From positions 1 to 64,000 of the forward strand of contig NZ_WMCD01000016.1 of NCBI RefSeq assembly GCF_010994275.1: a stretch of 64,000 bases of DNA, written 5' to 3'. This DNA comes from Cyclobacterium jeungdonense (GTDB taxonomy: Bacteria > Bacteroidota > Bacteroidia > Cytophagales > Cyclobacteriaceae). Positions 28,274-38,006 of the stretch are shown here, piece by piece. The translations under genes were made by a program, and so were the position numbers. Numbering within the stretch: the stretch's first letter is position 1; the number at the start of each line of letters is the position of its first letter. Under the pieces are notes generated by a model that saw only the letters and a program-made list of their open reading frames with translations, was not told where the DNA came from and did no database searches.

Positions 28274-29068
28274 TTAAACCGATACAGCAGCCTTAATATG
28301 CGGATGTGGATCATAATTCTCCAATAGAATATCCTCATAGGTAAAGGAGAAAATATTTTTTACATCTGGATTTAATTTCAACTGTGGCAAAGGCCTGCAT
28401 TCGCGGCTGAGCTGTAGTTTCGCCTGATCCAGGTGATTGTTATACAAGTGAGCATCTCCAAAGGTATGGATGAATTCTCCGGGTACGAGATCGCAAACCT
28501 GAGCTATCATGCTTAAGAAGAGGGCATAGGAAGCAATATTAAAAGGTACGCCCAAAAACACGTCTGCACTGCGTTGGTATAGTTGACAAGAAAGCCTTCC
28601 ATCCGCTACGTAAAACTGGAATAGCAAGTGGCAGGGAGGCAGCGCCATCTGGTCCACATCTGCTACGTTCCAGGCACTAACGATAAGACGACGTGAGTTT
28701 GGGTTGGTTTTGATTTGTTGGATAAGATTTTTGATCTGGTCGATTTCACCGCCTTTTCCATCTGGCCAGTGCCTCCATTGGTAACCATAAACGGGGCCAA
28801 GGTCGCCTTCCTCGTCTGCCCATTCATCCCAAATGGAAACCTTATTATCTTTCAGGTAGGAGATATTGGTATCTCCTTTCAAAAACCAAAGCAATTCGTG
28901 AAAAATAGAACGTGTGTGACACTTTTTGGTAGTTACCAGAGGAAAACCTTCTGAGAGATCAAACCGCATCTGGTACCCAAATACACTCAAGGTGCCGGTA
29001 CCTGTACGATCTCCTTTTCTGACACCATTGTCTAAAATATGTTGAAGAAGCTGATGGTATTGTTTCAT
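28274..29068 (-). CDS. thyA: Thymidylate synthase
   Basis: 264 aa, identical in length to E. coli ThyA. The catalytic Cys146 lies in LPPCHLLFQFYV; RSADVFLGVPFNIASY is the dUMP/folate-binding block, and the start MKQYHQLLQHILDNGVRKGDR matches the family. It converts dUMP to dTMP with methylene-tetrahydrofolate. Located 18 bp downstream of rfbB on the same strand, so it may be co-transcribed with the polysaccharide genes. Confidence 0.97.
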   Translation of the reverse strand: MKQYHQLLQHILDNGVRKGDRTGTGTLSVFGYQMRFDLSEGFPLVTTKKCHTRSIFHELLWFLKGDTNISYLKDNKVSIWDEWADEEGDLGPVYGYQWRHWPDGKGGEIDQIKNLIQQIKTNPNSRRLIVSAWNVADVDQMALPPCHLLFQFYVADGRLSCQLYQRSADVFLGVPFNIASYALFLSMIAQVCDLVPGEFIHTFGDAHLYNNHLDQAKLQLSRECRPLPQLKLNPDVKNIFSFTYEDILLENYDPHPHIKAAVSV

Positions 29069-29086
29069 AATCTATAATCTCTTTTC

Positions 29087-30133
29087 TTAACCGTAATGTT
29101 GCTGGTAATATTTCAGGTAATCGCCTGATGTGACCCCGCTCAGCCAGGCCTCATTTTCCAAATACCAATTTACCGTCTTTTCAATGCCCGATTCAAAGGT
29201 CTGAACCGGACTCCATGCCAACTCCGAATTGATCTTTGCCGCATCAATAGCATAGCGTAAATCATGCCCTGCCCGGTCCTTGACAAAAGTAATCAGTTTG
29301 GCAGATTCTCCGTCCTCCTTTCCCATTTTCCGGTCCATGATTTGGCAAATAAGCTTTACAATGTCAATGTTCTTCCATTCGTTAAAACCGCCGATATTAT
29401 ACGTCTCTCCTTTCTTTCCTTTGTGAAATACCAGATCAATGGCACGGGCATGGTCTTCAACATACAGCCAATCCCTAACATTTTCTCCCTTACCATAGAC
29501 GGGAAGGGCTTTCCCTTCTTTGATATTATGAATACAAAGGGGAATCAATTTTTCCGGGAATTGATTGGGGCCGTAATTGTTTGAACAGTTGGAAATCACC
29601 ATGCGCAATCCGTAAGTATTGGCGTAAGCTCTTACAAAATGGTCGGAAGCTGCCTTTGAAGCAGAGTAGGGAGACTGGGGATCATATGGGGTATGTTCAG
29701 TGAAATAGCCGCCATGATCCAGTGATCCATAGACTTCGTCAGTAGAAACATGGTAAAAAAGATGATTTGGTAAGTCTTTCCAGAAATTTTTTGCCGCATT
29801 TAACAAATTTACCGTACCCATCACATTGGTTTTCACAAAAGACAAGGGGTCTGAAATAGACCGGTCTACGTGGGATTCTGCTGCCAGGTGGATCACATCT
29901 GTTATTTGGTAATCATTAAAAACCTGCTCCAAACGCTGAGTATCGTTTATATCCACTTTCGAAAAAACGTAATTGGGCTTATCTTCAATGTCGGAGAGGT
30001 TTTCCAGGTTTCCGGCATAGGTGAGACAGTCCAGATTAATAATACGGTAATCGGGATATTTGTTTACAAAAAGTCTAACGACATGCGAGCCTATAAACCC
30101 GGCTCCTCCGGTGATCAAAACAGATTTTTTCAT
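29087..30133 (-). CDS. rfbB: dTDP-glucose 4,6-dehydratase
   Basis: 348 aa from MKKSVLITGG; the 5-codon longer reading begins with TTG. Extended SDR: TGGAGFIGSHV binds NAD, STDEVYG supplies the catalytic Thr/Asp/Glu, and YSASKAASDH holds Tyr-x3-Lys. RNYGPNQFPEKLIP-type and YNIGG blocks are present. It makes dTDP-4-keto-6-deoxyglucose, the precursor of rhamnose and other deoxysugars. The usual rfbA, rfbC and rfbD are not adjacent. It lies 59 bp after the Wzc-like kinase in the polysaccharide run. Confidence 0.94.
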   Translation of the reverse strand: MKKSVLITGGAGFIGSHVVRLFVNKYPDYRIINLDCLTYAGNLENLSDIEDKPNYVFSKVDINDTQRLEQVFNDYQITDVIHLAAESHVDRSISDPLSFVKTNVMGTVNLLNAAKNFWKDLPNHLFYHVSTDEVYGSLDHGGYFTEHTPYDPQSPYSASKAASDHFVRAYANTYGLRMVISNCSNNYGPNQFPEKLIPLCIHNIKEGKALPVYGKGENVRDWLYVEDHARAIDLVFHKGKKGETYNIGGFNEWKNIDIVKLICQIMDRKMGKEDGESAKLITFVKDRAGHDLRYAIDAAKINSELAWSPVQTFESGIEKTVNWYLENEAWLSGVTSGDYLKYYQQHYG

Positions 30134-30192
30134 AATTCGTGTATCCAATCAAAATAACATGTAAATCTCCAAAAGCTTTGTCAAAAAGCCAA

Positions 30193-32640
30193 TCATACCT
30201 TAAATCTATTGATAAGTTTTCTAAACCATCCGGATTTATACACTGGCTCTTCGGAATAATATCCTTCTCCGTACCTATTTTTTTTCATGTAGGAATAGTT
30301 GTAACCGTATCCATAATTATAACCCCCAAAATCATAGGTATCGCCTCCGCTTTTTAGACCGTTAAAAATGGCATAAAAATTTCTTATCTGATCATTAGCA
30401 TACAGGTCGTTTATCATCAACAGTTGGTTTTTGTGGGTAAAATCATGCCTGACAATGTACAAGTTAACATCAGAAAAGCGTAACAAATCCATGGTTTCCG
30501 AAACCAAACCTACCGGAGGACAATCCATGACAATGATATCAAATTCCTGCTCCAATTTTTCCAAAAAAGTATTCATTTTGGATTTTAGAAGCAATTCTGC
30601 CGGATTGGGAGGCACGGGTCCGGATGGCACCATCCATAAATTCTCGTATTTGGTAGGAATGATAATTTCGTCGGCGGTATCCTTATCTATTAGATAACCT
30701 GACAATCCTTTCTTGCTGGATATATCCAGGTAACTGGAAAGCTTGGGTTTTCTCAAATCCAAGCCTAAAATGCAGGTTTTTTTTCCACTCAAGGCCATTG
30801 CGGAGGCCAGGTTTAGGCTGATATATGTTTTTCCTTCCCCGGAAACACTTGAGGTAACCAGTATTTTTTTGCATTTTTTCTCGCTTGCGATATAAAACAA
30901 GGCAGATCGCAGAGATCGGAATGATTCTGAAGCCAGGGATCGCGGGTGCTCGGCTACCAACAAATTGGTATCCTTGTCACTGTATCCAATCGTACCCAAC
31001 ATAGGGATCTTTAGGAGACTTTTTAGTTGTACCTGGTCCATGATACGATTATTGAGGTAATGGAATAGCAACAAAAAACCCAGGGGAAGAAAAAAACCTA
31101 GTCCTAAGGCATAGGAATAATTTTGGGTTTTCTTGGGATAGATCAGTACTCCCCTCTTGGCATAATCCACGATGCTGTTATCCGGTACATTAGAAGCTTT
31201 TGCGATGCCGGCTTCTGCCCGCTTTTCAAGTAAATAGGTATAGAGATTTTCTCGCAACTTAAATTCCCTGAAAATGGAGGAGTAGTCGGATTCTGCCTCG
31301 GGGAGATTTGCAAACTGGCGATCAAAGGTTTCCAGCTTTTTCTGGTAATCCTCTTTCTTGCTCTCGGTATTGCCAACCAGGTTACTAATATTTTCAAAAA
31401 TGTTTTCCTTCAACCGGCCGATTTGCTGATCTAAAACTGCAACATCAGGATGAGTATCCTGCACTACTGCCAATAATCTTCTTCTTTCAAGAGAAAGACT
31501 TACCAGTTGCTGGATAAGGTCATTAAGCAGGCCATCCGAAATGCCAATCAAGGAGGGAGCCACTATTTCCTCAAAGTTCCCTGTTTTGCTAATCAGGTAA
31601 TCTTCAAGGGTTTTATAATAGGCCAATTCGAAATCAATGGATTGGATGTTATCTTCCAGCAATTGAATACTGTTCAAGACGCCACCAAATTCGGCATCCA
31701 CATCCAGCATTTTATTGTCTACTTTAAACTGCTGCATCCTACGCTCCACGGAATTCAACGAATCTTCTACGATAAATAGCTGCTCTTCAATAAATTTCAA
31801 AGCATTTTCTGAGATTCGGTTTTTTTCTCTGAGGTCGTATTCCAGAAAGGAATCCATCAGTGCATTTACATAATCACTCCCTTTTTCTACGATTTTGGTA
31901 ACCATGCTTACTTCCAAAACCGATCCGTAATTGACTAATGGTCTTACCTGCACGGCACCAGCATACCTTTCAATCAGTGATTGGGGAGAATGAAGCAAAA
32001 ACTCATACTCATCGTACTGCCTTGATATATTCTGTAGGTAAACGGTGAATTTTGCTTGCCCTCCTTTTATTTCCTCTCCAAAATGAAATTCCGTTTGGAA
32101 AATATCCCGCTCCTCCTCCAGGTATTGGTAGCTCATAAAAAACCGATCCAAAAACATGTTTTCACCTGGTAAAAGGCGGTAGGTAGAATCGGAAAGAATG
32201 TGAATACGAATTTTTTTATTTACCAATTGGGGAAAATCCCAGTCCACCTCTACCCTGATCGGGCTGTTATTATATAACTCAATTTCCTTGATATTGGTTG
32301 AAGCAAAATAACTGACATCAAAATGTACTTTGCTTAAAGCCTCTGCCGCCAGGTTTTTTGAGGAAAATAGTAAAATATCATTGGTCAGGTTGTCCCCTCC
32401 GGAAAAAATATTGGAACGATCCAGAATTCTTACCTCTGGAGCCAGGTTACTTTTTATCATGACACTGCCTTTCACTTCGTACCTCTCCATTGTGTAGCGA
32501 TGAAAGAGAAATACAGCGAGCACTCCTATCAGGATACAAAAAAGGTATAGTGGCCAGTAACGAGAGTACTTGATGATATAATACTTAATATCAATCGGCC
32601 TCTCCTGTTCTTCAAATTTGGATAAATCTAAATTTTCCAT
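30193..32640 (-). CDS. Polysaccharide co-polymerase/tyrosine autokinase (Wzc-like)
   Basis: 815 aa from MENLDLSK; the two-codon longer reading starts with TTG. A Wzz chain-length domain spans two membrane helices (~35-55 and ~515-535) with a long coiled coil between (~280-470). The C-terminal BY-kinase has Walker A SSVSGEGKTYISLN, Walker A' ILGLDLRKPK and Walker B IIVMDCPP. The tail is Tyr-rich (GYNYGYGYNYSY), the site of autophosphorylation. It controls length and export of a surface polysaccharide with the Wza-like partner, whose stop lies 2 bases ahead. Confidence 0.93.
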   Translation of the reverse strand: MENLDLSKFEEQERPIDIKYYIIKYSRYWPLYLFCILIGVLAVFLFHRYTMERYEVKGSVMIKSNLAPEVRILDRSNIFSGGDNLTNDILLFSSKNLAAEALSKVHFDVSYFASTNIKEIELYNNSPIRVEVDWDFPQLVNKKIRIHILSDSTYRLLPGENMFLDRFFMSYQYLEEERDIFQTEFHFGEEIKGGQAKFTVYLQNISRQYDEYEFLLHSPQSLIERYAGAVQVRPLVNYGSVLEVSMVTKIVEKGSDYVNALMDSFLEYDLREKNRISENALKFIEEQLFIVEDSLNSVERRMQQFKVDNKMLDVDAEFGGVLNSIQLLEDNIQSIDFELAYYKTLEDYLISKTGNFEEIVAPSLIGISDGLLNDLIQQLVSLSLERRRLLAVVQDTHPDVAVLDQQIGRLKENIFENISNLVGNTESKKEDYQKKLETFDRQFANLPEAESDYSSIFREFKLRENLYTYLLEKRAEAGIAKASNVPDNSIVDYAKRGVLIYPKKTQNYSYALGLGFFLPLGFLLLFHYLNNRIMDQVQLKSLLKIPMLGTIGYSDKDTNLLVAEHPRSLASESFRSLRSALFYIASEKKCKKILVTSSVSGEGKTYISLNLASAMALSGKKTCILGLDLRKPKLSSYLDISSKKGLSGYLIDKDTADEIIIPTKYENLWMVPSGPVPPNPAELLLKSKMNTFLEKLEQEFDIIVMDCPPVGLVSETMDLLRFSDVNLYIVRHDFTHKNQLLMINDLYANDQIRNFYAIFNGLKSGGDTYDFGGYNYGYGYNYSYMKKNRYGEGYYSEEPVYKSGWFRKLINRFKV

Positions 32641-32642
32641 AA

Positions 32643-33473
32643 TCAAAAAATTCCGGAGCTGATGCCATAAATAAACATCATCGCTGTAATGATAGAGATG
32701 CCCAACTGAAGGCTTGCTGAAAAGTTTTCCCCCGACCCAATTTGCCGTATCTGCATCGGTTGCAAATACAAAATATCATTGGGCTGAATAAAATAAAATG
32801 GCGAGGCAAGTAATTGCCGGTCATTAAGGTTGATTTGATGTATTCTCGTCCCCCCATCGTACTGCCGAATCAAAAACAGTTCATTTTTTCTTGCAAGGAT
32901 ATTAGATTCTCCAGCCATTGAAATGGCATCAAAGATTGTAGCCCTGTTTTTTAAAATTATTTTTGGCCCTACACTGTTAAATTCTCCCAAGGTGGTGTAT
33001 CTGATTCCGCCAATCCGTAACCTAACTTCTACATCCTCTTTAAAATAAATACTAATGGCTTCCTGTACCTTATTTCTGGCCATTTCCTCGGTCAAACCGG
33101 ATAATTTTAGCTGCCCCAATACCGGCATTCGGACAAAACCATCTTTATCCAGCGAATAGCCTGAAAAGTAAAAAATATCCATGGCACCTCCCCCGGCCCC
33201 ACCTGAACCGCCCCCGCGGCCTGCTGCTGCGCCCTGGTAATTAAAGGCCCGGAGTAATTCTTCGTTAGAGGATGCGAAATCAATATCCACAATATCGTAA
33301 GGTTGAAGAACGTATTCGTAATCTACCTCTGCATAGGGTATGAATTCACCCAAAGCGATAGGCTCATTTCCTTTTAAATTTTGAAGGTAATTGATTCTTT
33401 TGTTACTGATACAGGAGGAAACCAGTACCGCAGACAACACTACTAAAATCAGCCTCATTGGGTAAAAATTCAT
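32643..33473 (-). CDS. Polysaccharide export outer-membrane lipoprotein (Wza-like)
   Basis: 276 aa from MNFYPMRLILVVLSAVLVSSC, which gives a clean lipoprotein signal with acyl-Cys21; a longer reading upstream has no such signal. The Poly_export (PES) domain begins at YVLQPYDIVDIDFASS, followed by SLBB-type repeats (GFVRMPVLGQLKLSGLT; YTTLGEFNSVGP). A Gly-rich insert lies near residue 95. A C-terminal hydrophobic segment could span the outer membrane. It forms the exit channel for the polysaccharide; it is followed at once by the Wzc-like gene. Confidence 0.92.
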   Translation of the reverse strand: MNFYPMRLILVVLSAVLVSSCISNKRINYLQNLKGNEPIALGEFIPYAEVDYEYVLQPYDIVDIDFASSNEELLRAFNYQGAAAGRGGGSGGAGGGAMDIFYFSGYSLDKDGFVRMPVLGQLKLSGLTEEMARNKVQEAISIYFKEDVEVRLRIGGIRYTTLGEFNSVGPKIILKNRATIFDAISMAGESNILARKNELFLIRQYDGGTRIHQINLNDRQLLASPFYFIQPNDILYLQPMQIRQIGSGENFSASLQLGISIITAMMFIYGISSGIF

Positions 33474-33544
33474 TATGACCGTCCTCAAAATTAAGCAAAT
33501 AGACTTATTTACGAAATTTATAATTGCTTTTAATTTTATCAACG

Positions 33545-34702
33545 TTATTTTCTATTTAACATGCGGTTATATGCCTTTAAAATACTCCTATGCATGGATT
33601 TTCGTTCGTATCCCTGGACCACTTTCTCATGAAGCTTCTCTGCAAAGCCTTGCATTTCGACCCTTTTTACAAAAGCAAACTCCAGGGCTTCCTGTAGCAC
33701 ATCTGCTTTGCCCACGGGATATATCAGCGCCGTTCTCTTGTGAGTGGCTATCTCTTTATTGCCATCAATATCCGAGCAAATCACCGGACAACACATGGCT
33801 CCCGCCTCTAACAATACGTTAGGGAAACCTTCCCTGTGGGAAGGATGCACCAGCACATCGCATAGTGCCATGTAATGCTCCACATGATCCGACCAGGGAA
33901 TGTGAATAATTTTAGGATGATCTTTAATTTGATTTATGGTTTTTCGTTCCAGGGGATTCAGATCCTGTTCAAAGTCCCCAAGCAAAACCAGTTTGGACCG
34001 ACTCACAATTTTTGATCGAATAAATGCTTCCACCAGGTCAGCAATTCCTTTATCTTTCACCATCCTGCCCACTGCCAAAAAAACAAACTCATTTTCTCCA
34101 GGCGCGATACGCATGGTAGCCGCCACCAAATGATTTTCCTGCAAATTGGACCTGCTGAACCGCTCCAGGTCTACTCCGTTCGAAGAGCCATTTCCGATGA
34201 CACTGACTTTTTTTTCGTTTACCAATTTTTTACGAATAATGTAATCCTTCAGAGAGTACGCATTTGGCCAGACCTCACTAGCTAGCCGAAAGGTTGTTTT
34301 CTCTACCAGGGAAAGAAGGATTTGCTGAGTCTTTGACCGTGAAACCAAAGGCAGGCCAGCCAAGGTATGGATACGGACAGGAACACCTGCAAGCCTAGCT
34401 GCCATCATCCCCAAAAGCCCGGCCTTTGGAGTATGAGTATGCACAATATCTGGTCGCTCCTGTTTAAATAATTTGTACAGCAGCCACAGGCAATAAAGAT
34501 CTTTTACCGGTGTGATCTTTCGGGTAAAAGGAATAATCACTTTTTCAATATGCTTTTCGCTTTTTAAAATAGCCTGCCATTCTTTCCCTTCTGAGGAAAT
34601 GGCCAATACCTGGAATCCCTCTTCGGCCATAAACCGTAGTTGGTGTTTGATCAATAATTTCAGAGAGAGGGGTACGGTAGTGATTCTGATTAATTTTGGC
34701 AT
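33545..34702 (-). CDS. Family 4 glycosyltransferase
   Basis: 385 aa with a GT-B fold. The N-terminal domain has VHTHTPKAGLLGMMAARLAGV; the nucleotide-sugar domain has FLAVGRMVKDKGIADLVEAF and the EX7E-type PSHREGFPNVLLEAGAMCCPVICSD. The acceptor and donor cannot be read; by position it adds a sugar in capsule/exopolysaccharide repeat-unit assembly. It is the first gene in this window of the minus-strand run GT4-Wza-Wzc-RfbB-ThyA, 71 bp ahead of the Wza-like gene. Confidence 0.9.
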   Translation of the reverse strand: MPKLIRITTVPLSLKLLIKHQLRFMAEEGFQVLAISSEGKEWQAILKSEKHIEKVIIPFTRKITPVKDLYCLWLLYKLFKQERPDIVHTHTPKAGLLGMMAARLAGVPVRIHTLAGLPLVSRSKTQQILLSLVEKTTFRLASEVWPNAYSLKDYIIRKKLVNEKKVSVIGNGSSNGVDLERFSRSNLQENHLVAATMRIAPGENEFVFLAVGRMVKDKGIADLVEAFIRSKIVSRSKLVLLGDFEQDLNPLERKTINQIKDHPKIIHIPWSDHVEHYMALCDVLVHPSHREGFPNVLLEAGAMCCPVICSDIDGNKEIATHKRTALIYPVGKADVLQEALEFAFVKRVEMQGFAEKLHEKVVQGYERKSMHRSILKAYNRMLNRK

Positions 34703-34909
34703 TCAAAAGGGCTGTTAATTTTAAAAATGTAAATATACCGCTAAAATTAATAAAGCTAGGATTTATTCGGTTGATCCTGGATATTCCAAAAACCTGGCAG
34801 GTGTTCCGCTTTCATTTCTGGTTGCAACCCCTTGCATCAAAAACGGAAAAAGTATGGAAAAAGTGTCCCCATGCCAGCACTTATTATACGGTTTAGCCTG
34901 AACTGTATG

Positions 34910-36094
34910 TTATTTTATCTCAGAGGGAACCGCTAGCTTTCGTACCTGCCCCGAATCGGCTGTTATTCCCATTTCCTGAGCCGCTGGGGGGGGGTCAGCC
35001 AGCGGGTGGACTGAGACAAAAAACCAGATTCATGATACAATTCCTTACGAATAGTATTCCCACCCTGCAAATGGAAAATAATCGAAAAATCGAGTGGGTC
35101 AGAAAAAAAAATAAGTCGCTGAATCCACTTTTTCATCCCGATCCATATCCGTCCACAAGGCATCACTAACCATCCCGATGTCTTTCAATCCTGGTGCCAG
35201 GCTATCGGTCATGTCCGCTAGTTTACCTCCTTCCTTTTTAATAAGACATTTTTACCGGAAAGTGGGTAGTGACCTTGACCGGATCGTGCGGCAATAAACA
35301 GTTCTAAAAATCCGTCTCCGTCAAAATCTACAGCTCTGACGACTGTACCAACTTCATGCAAGTCCGGCAAAGCATCTTGCAAAAGACTAAAATGACCATT
35401 CCCGTCATTTTCATAAAGCCGATCGCGATATACCTCTTTGTCCATTGACAGTTCCTACCGCCCGTCCAGGACCAAACTGGGAAAATTTGTGAGGAAGGGT
35501 TCGTTGTATATTGAAATCCCCGCATCCCGTTCCTGGTAGTCAATAGCCAAACCGAGTTCCTCCTCAACTTCCCTAAAATAAGGCTCCTTTAAGATCGAGA
35601 CGGAGTCATGATGCGCTTCTATCATGGAGGCATCTTTAATATCCTGGATTATTACTTGATTTAGCGGTACGTTGCGGAGTTTTTGACTGGACGAGTTTGA
35701 CCAGTACACCTCTAGCGATTCGACAATGGATCGAATTCCCAAACCAAAATGAATTACATCCTCAACAGGAGAAATGTATCCTCTGGCAGTATAGTGTTCA
35801 TGAAATAGGGTCTCCCCGTTGCACAAGGTGATTATCTACTTCATTCCCAGCAAAGAAAAGATCAGGCAATCCATCCCTATTAAAATCAGCCATCCCCACT
35901 CCCGCTCCATTGTAGATAAACTCTTCAGTCAAAATATTAAAGGAGTCTGTTTCGATGATGGCATAAGTGAAATCAATACCTGATTCGGCAGAGGGAACTA
36001 GCCTGAAACGGCCTGCATTTTCTGGATGGCAGGAAGAAAACATAATTCCAAAAACGAATATCTTCCAAGCTACATGCTGTTTAATTAACTACAT
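34910..36094 (-). pseudogene. Decayed VCBS-repeat/ASPIC-UnbV lipoprotein gene
   Basis: ATG at 36094-36092 is followed at once by TAG (36091-36089); one base change from AAG would restore MKLIKQHVAWKIFVFGIMFSSC-like lipoprotein signal. Fragments follow in shifting frames: a VCBS start (FIYNGAGVGMADFNRDGLPDLFFAGN), ASPIC/UnbV (GYISPVEDVIHFGLG ... LEVYWSNSS), a late VCBS piece (RAVDFDGDGFLELFIAARSGQG), then LAPGLKDIGMVSDALWTDMDRDE and SGFLSQSTRW near the 3' end. About 1.2 kb remains of a gene that is usually over 3 kb, so large internal deletions are also present. Intact members often follow SusD, as here. Confidence 0.88.
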
Positions 36095-36141
36095 ACATCC
36101 AATTTAACAGAATTTAATTGACTGAACTAAATTTATAACAC

Positions 36142-36173
36142 AAAAAAGGTGAGATAAAAACCTCACCTTTTTT
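36142..36173. terminator. Bidirectional terminator after susD
   Basis: AAAAAAGGTGAG (36142-36153) and CTCACCTTTTTT (36162-36173) form a perfect 12-bp stem with an 8-base loop and T-runs in both directions. It lies 25 bases after the SusD stop, so it ends the SusC-SusD transcript ahead of the pseudogene. Confidence 0.85.
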
Positions 36174-36197
36174 TAATATTTATTCTTTTTAAATTAG

Positions 36198-37976
36198 TTA
36201 CTGAAATGCGGGATCCTGAGTTAAAGTTGGCGCACCATCCTTAAAGGATCTTTCGATCGCTTCCAATGGTACAGGGAAAAATTCATGGACTCCTTTTTCG
36301 AAGGAAACGCCTTCAAGATAGGTCCTTTTTGTCATTTCTTCCTCCAGGTATTCATTCATTGTTTCCGCAGCAATTCCCCATCGCTGAAGATCAAAGAATC
36401 GGTGTCCTTCCATTGCAAATTCAAGCCTGGTTTCCATTCGCACTGCCTTGCGCGCCTGATCCTGATCAGTCCATGGGCCAGGGTAAGTCGAAATTACGTA
36501 ATTAGCAGCCGGCTCGCCTTCAACGATCGTAAAATCGTTTCTTTCCGCTCCTTGAATTGCTCTGGGAACAAATCCGTCAGGATTTGCCGCACGTGTACGA
36601 ATAAGGTTTACCAATTCCCTGGCTCGTTCCAGATTCCCAAGCTCTACTTCTGCTTCGGCAAGCCATAGAATCACCATACCTAAACGCATGATTCGGTAAT
36701 TGTTTGCAGACAACCGGGGATTGGCACCAATTCCGAAAAATTCTGGCTCGGCAACATGTTTTATAGGCGAATAAGGACCTGCATAGCTTTGGTCTCTGAT
36801 AAAGTCACTTCCATGAATTTTGTATCCTTTATAGAGAATATCTCTTCGTCCTACGGTATGATCAAGCCTTGGATCCAGAGGTCCATCGTATGGATCAAAA
36901 GGATCATCCCAGGCCAATCCCTGATCATTGGGAACATCTACTTCGTTAAAGGTATCCAGTAACGGCAGCCCATTAGCTGTAGTTTTGTATGCATTTACCA
37001 GATTTTGGGTAGGTTGGTAAAACCCACAACAGCCCCAAGGATCGGTATAGGGATAATTCAGAGTTGTTCCTTCGTTAGCAGCAGCCGTAGTGGCACTGGA
37101 AATAGAAAACTGAATCTCAAAAATGGACTCCTCGTTGTTTCTTCTGCCTACCAGAAAATTTTCCTGGAAAGTAGCGGTTAACGAAAAGGGACCATTCACT
37201 ACAATATCTTCCAAAAGCGTTTTTGCTTCCTGTAAGACCGCCGTGTTTGCTTCGCCAGTAGACTGATCCCAACCCTGAAACATTTTAGATTTGGCCAAAA
37301 ATGCTTGCGCTGCCCACTTTGTAGGTCTTCCCGGATCGGATTGAACCTCGGGCAACACATTCATCGCTGCCTGAAAATCGGCCTCTATATCCGGCCATAT
37401 TTCGCTGTCATTAGGAACTTTACTACTTTCAAGATCGGAAAGTTCAAAGGTTTCATCGTCGATATAAGGAACTCTCTCCCACATTTTTCGAGCTTCCATG
37501 TGAAAGAAACCTCTCAAAAACCTGGCTTCAGCGATAATCTGAGCCCTTCGTGCGTCCGTAACGTCTTCCGCTTCTTTCAGGGTGTTCAATACATCATTGG
37601 TTCTGGCTACTCCTTTGTAAACCGCTCTCCACTTATTTCTTAGGTGAAGATTGGTGGGCTGGAAATCAAAGGCTTCCAAAAAGGATTGTTCCGGCTGATC
37701 ACCGGCATCGGTGCCTTTGTAGGCATCATCTGATACAACCCCTCCATATACCCAATTATCAATGGTTCCATTCCAGCCAGATTGACCATCCAGGCCGTAT
37801 CCGTCTATCATGGCATAGGCGCCAAGTAAAATTCCTTCCACACCCTGTGCATTTTCCAGCCCCACGGTACTAAATTGCCCCTGAGGTATCGTCTCCAGAA
37901 ATTCCTCCTGACAGGAGGTAGTGGACACACCCAATACCAAAGTAGCAGCAGCTATTTTAAAATATGTATTTTTCAT
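36198..37976 (-). CDS. SusD/RagB-family nutrient-binding lipoprotein
   Basis: 592 aa. Lipobox STTSC gives acyl-Cys22, with acidic residues just after it (QEEFLE), consistent with surface export. The SusD N-terminal domain has tetratricopeptide-like helices (ARFLRGFFHMEARKMWERVP) and the C-terminal domain contains the characteristic RMETRLEFAMEGHRFFDLQRWG. It sits on the cell surface and hands ligand to the SusC transporter encoded 30 bp upstream. The ligand is probably an oligosaccharide (family knowledge) but not identifiable here. Confidence 0.95.
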   Translation of the reverse strand: MKNTYFKIAAATLVLGVSTTSCQEEFLETIPQGQFSTVGLENAQGVEGILLGAYAMIDGYGLDGQSGWNGTIDNWVYGGVVSDDAYKGTDAGDQPEQSFLEAFDFQPTNLHLRNKWRAVYKGVARTNDVLNTLKEAEDVTDARRAQIIAEARFLRGFFHMEARKMWERVPYIDDETFELSDLESSKVPNDSEIWPDIEADFQAAMNVLPEVQSDPGRPTKWAAQAFLAKSKMFQGWDQSTGEANTAVLQEAKTLLEDIVVNGPFSLTATFQENFLVGRRNNEESIFEIQFSISSATTAAANEGTTLNYPYTDPWGCCGFYQPTQNLVNAYKTTANGLPLLDTFNEVDVPNDQGLAWDDPFDPYDGPLDPRLDHTVGRRDILYKGYKIHGSDFIRDQSYAGPYSPIKHVAEPEFFGIGANPRLSANNYRIMRLGMVILWLAEAEVELGNLERARELVNLIRTRAANPDGFVPRAIQGAERNDFTIVEGEPAANYVISTYPGPWTDQDQARKAVRMETRLEFAMEGHRFFDLQRWGIAAETMNEYLEEEMTKRTYLEGVSFEKGVHEFFPVPLEAIERSFKDGAPTLTQDPAFQ

Positions 37977-38006
37977 GTGATTGCTTCTTTTAGTTGTTGA
38001 GATTGC

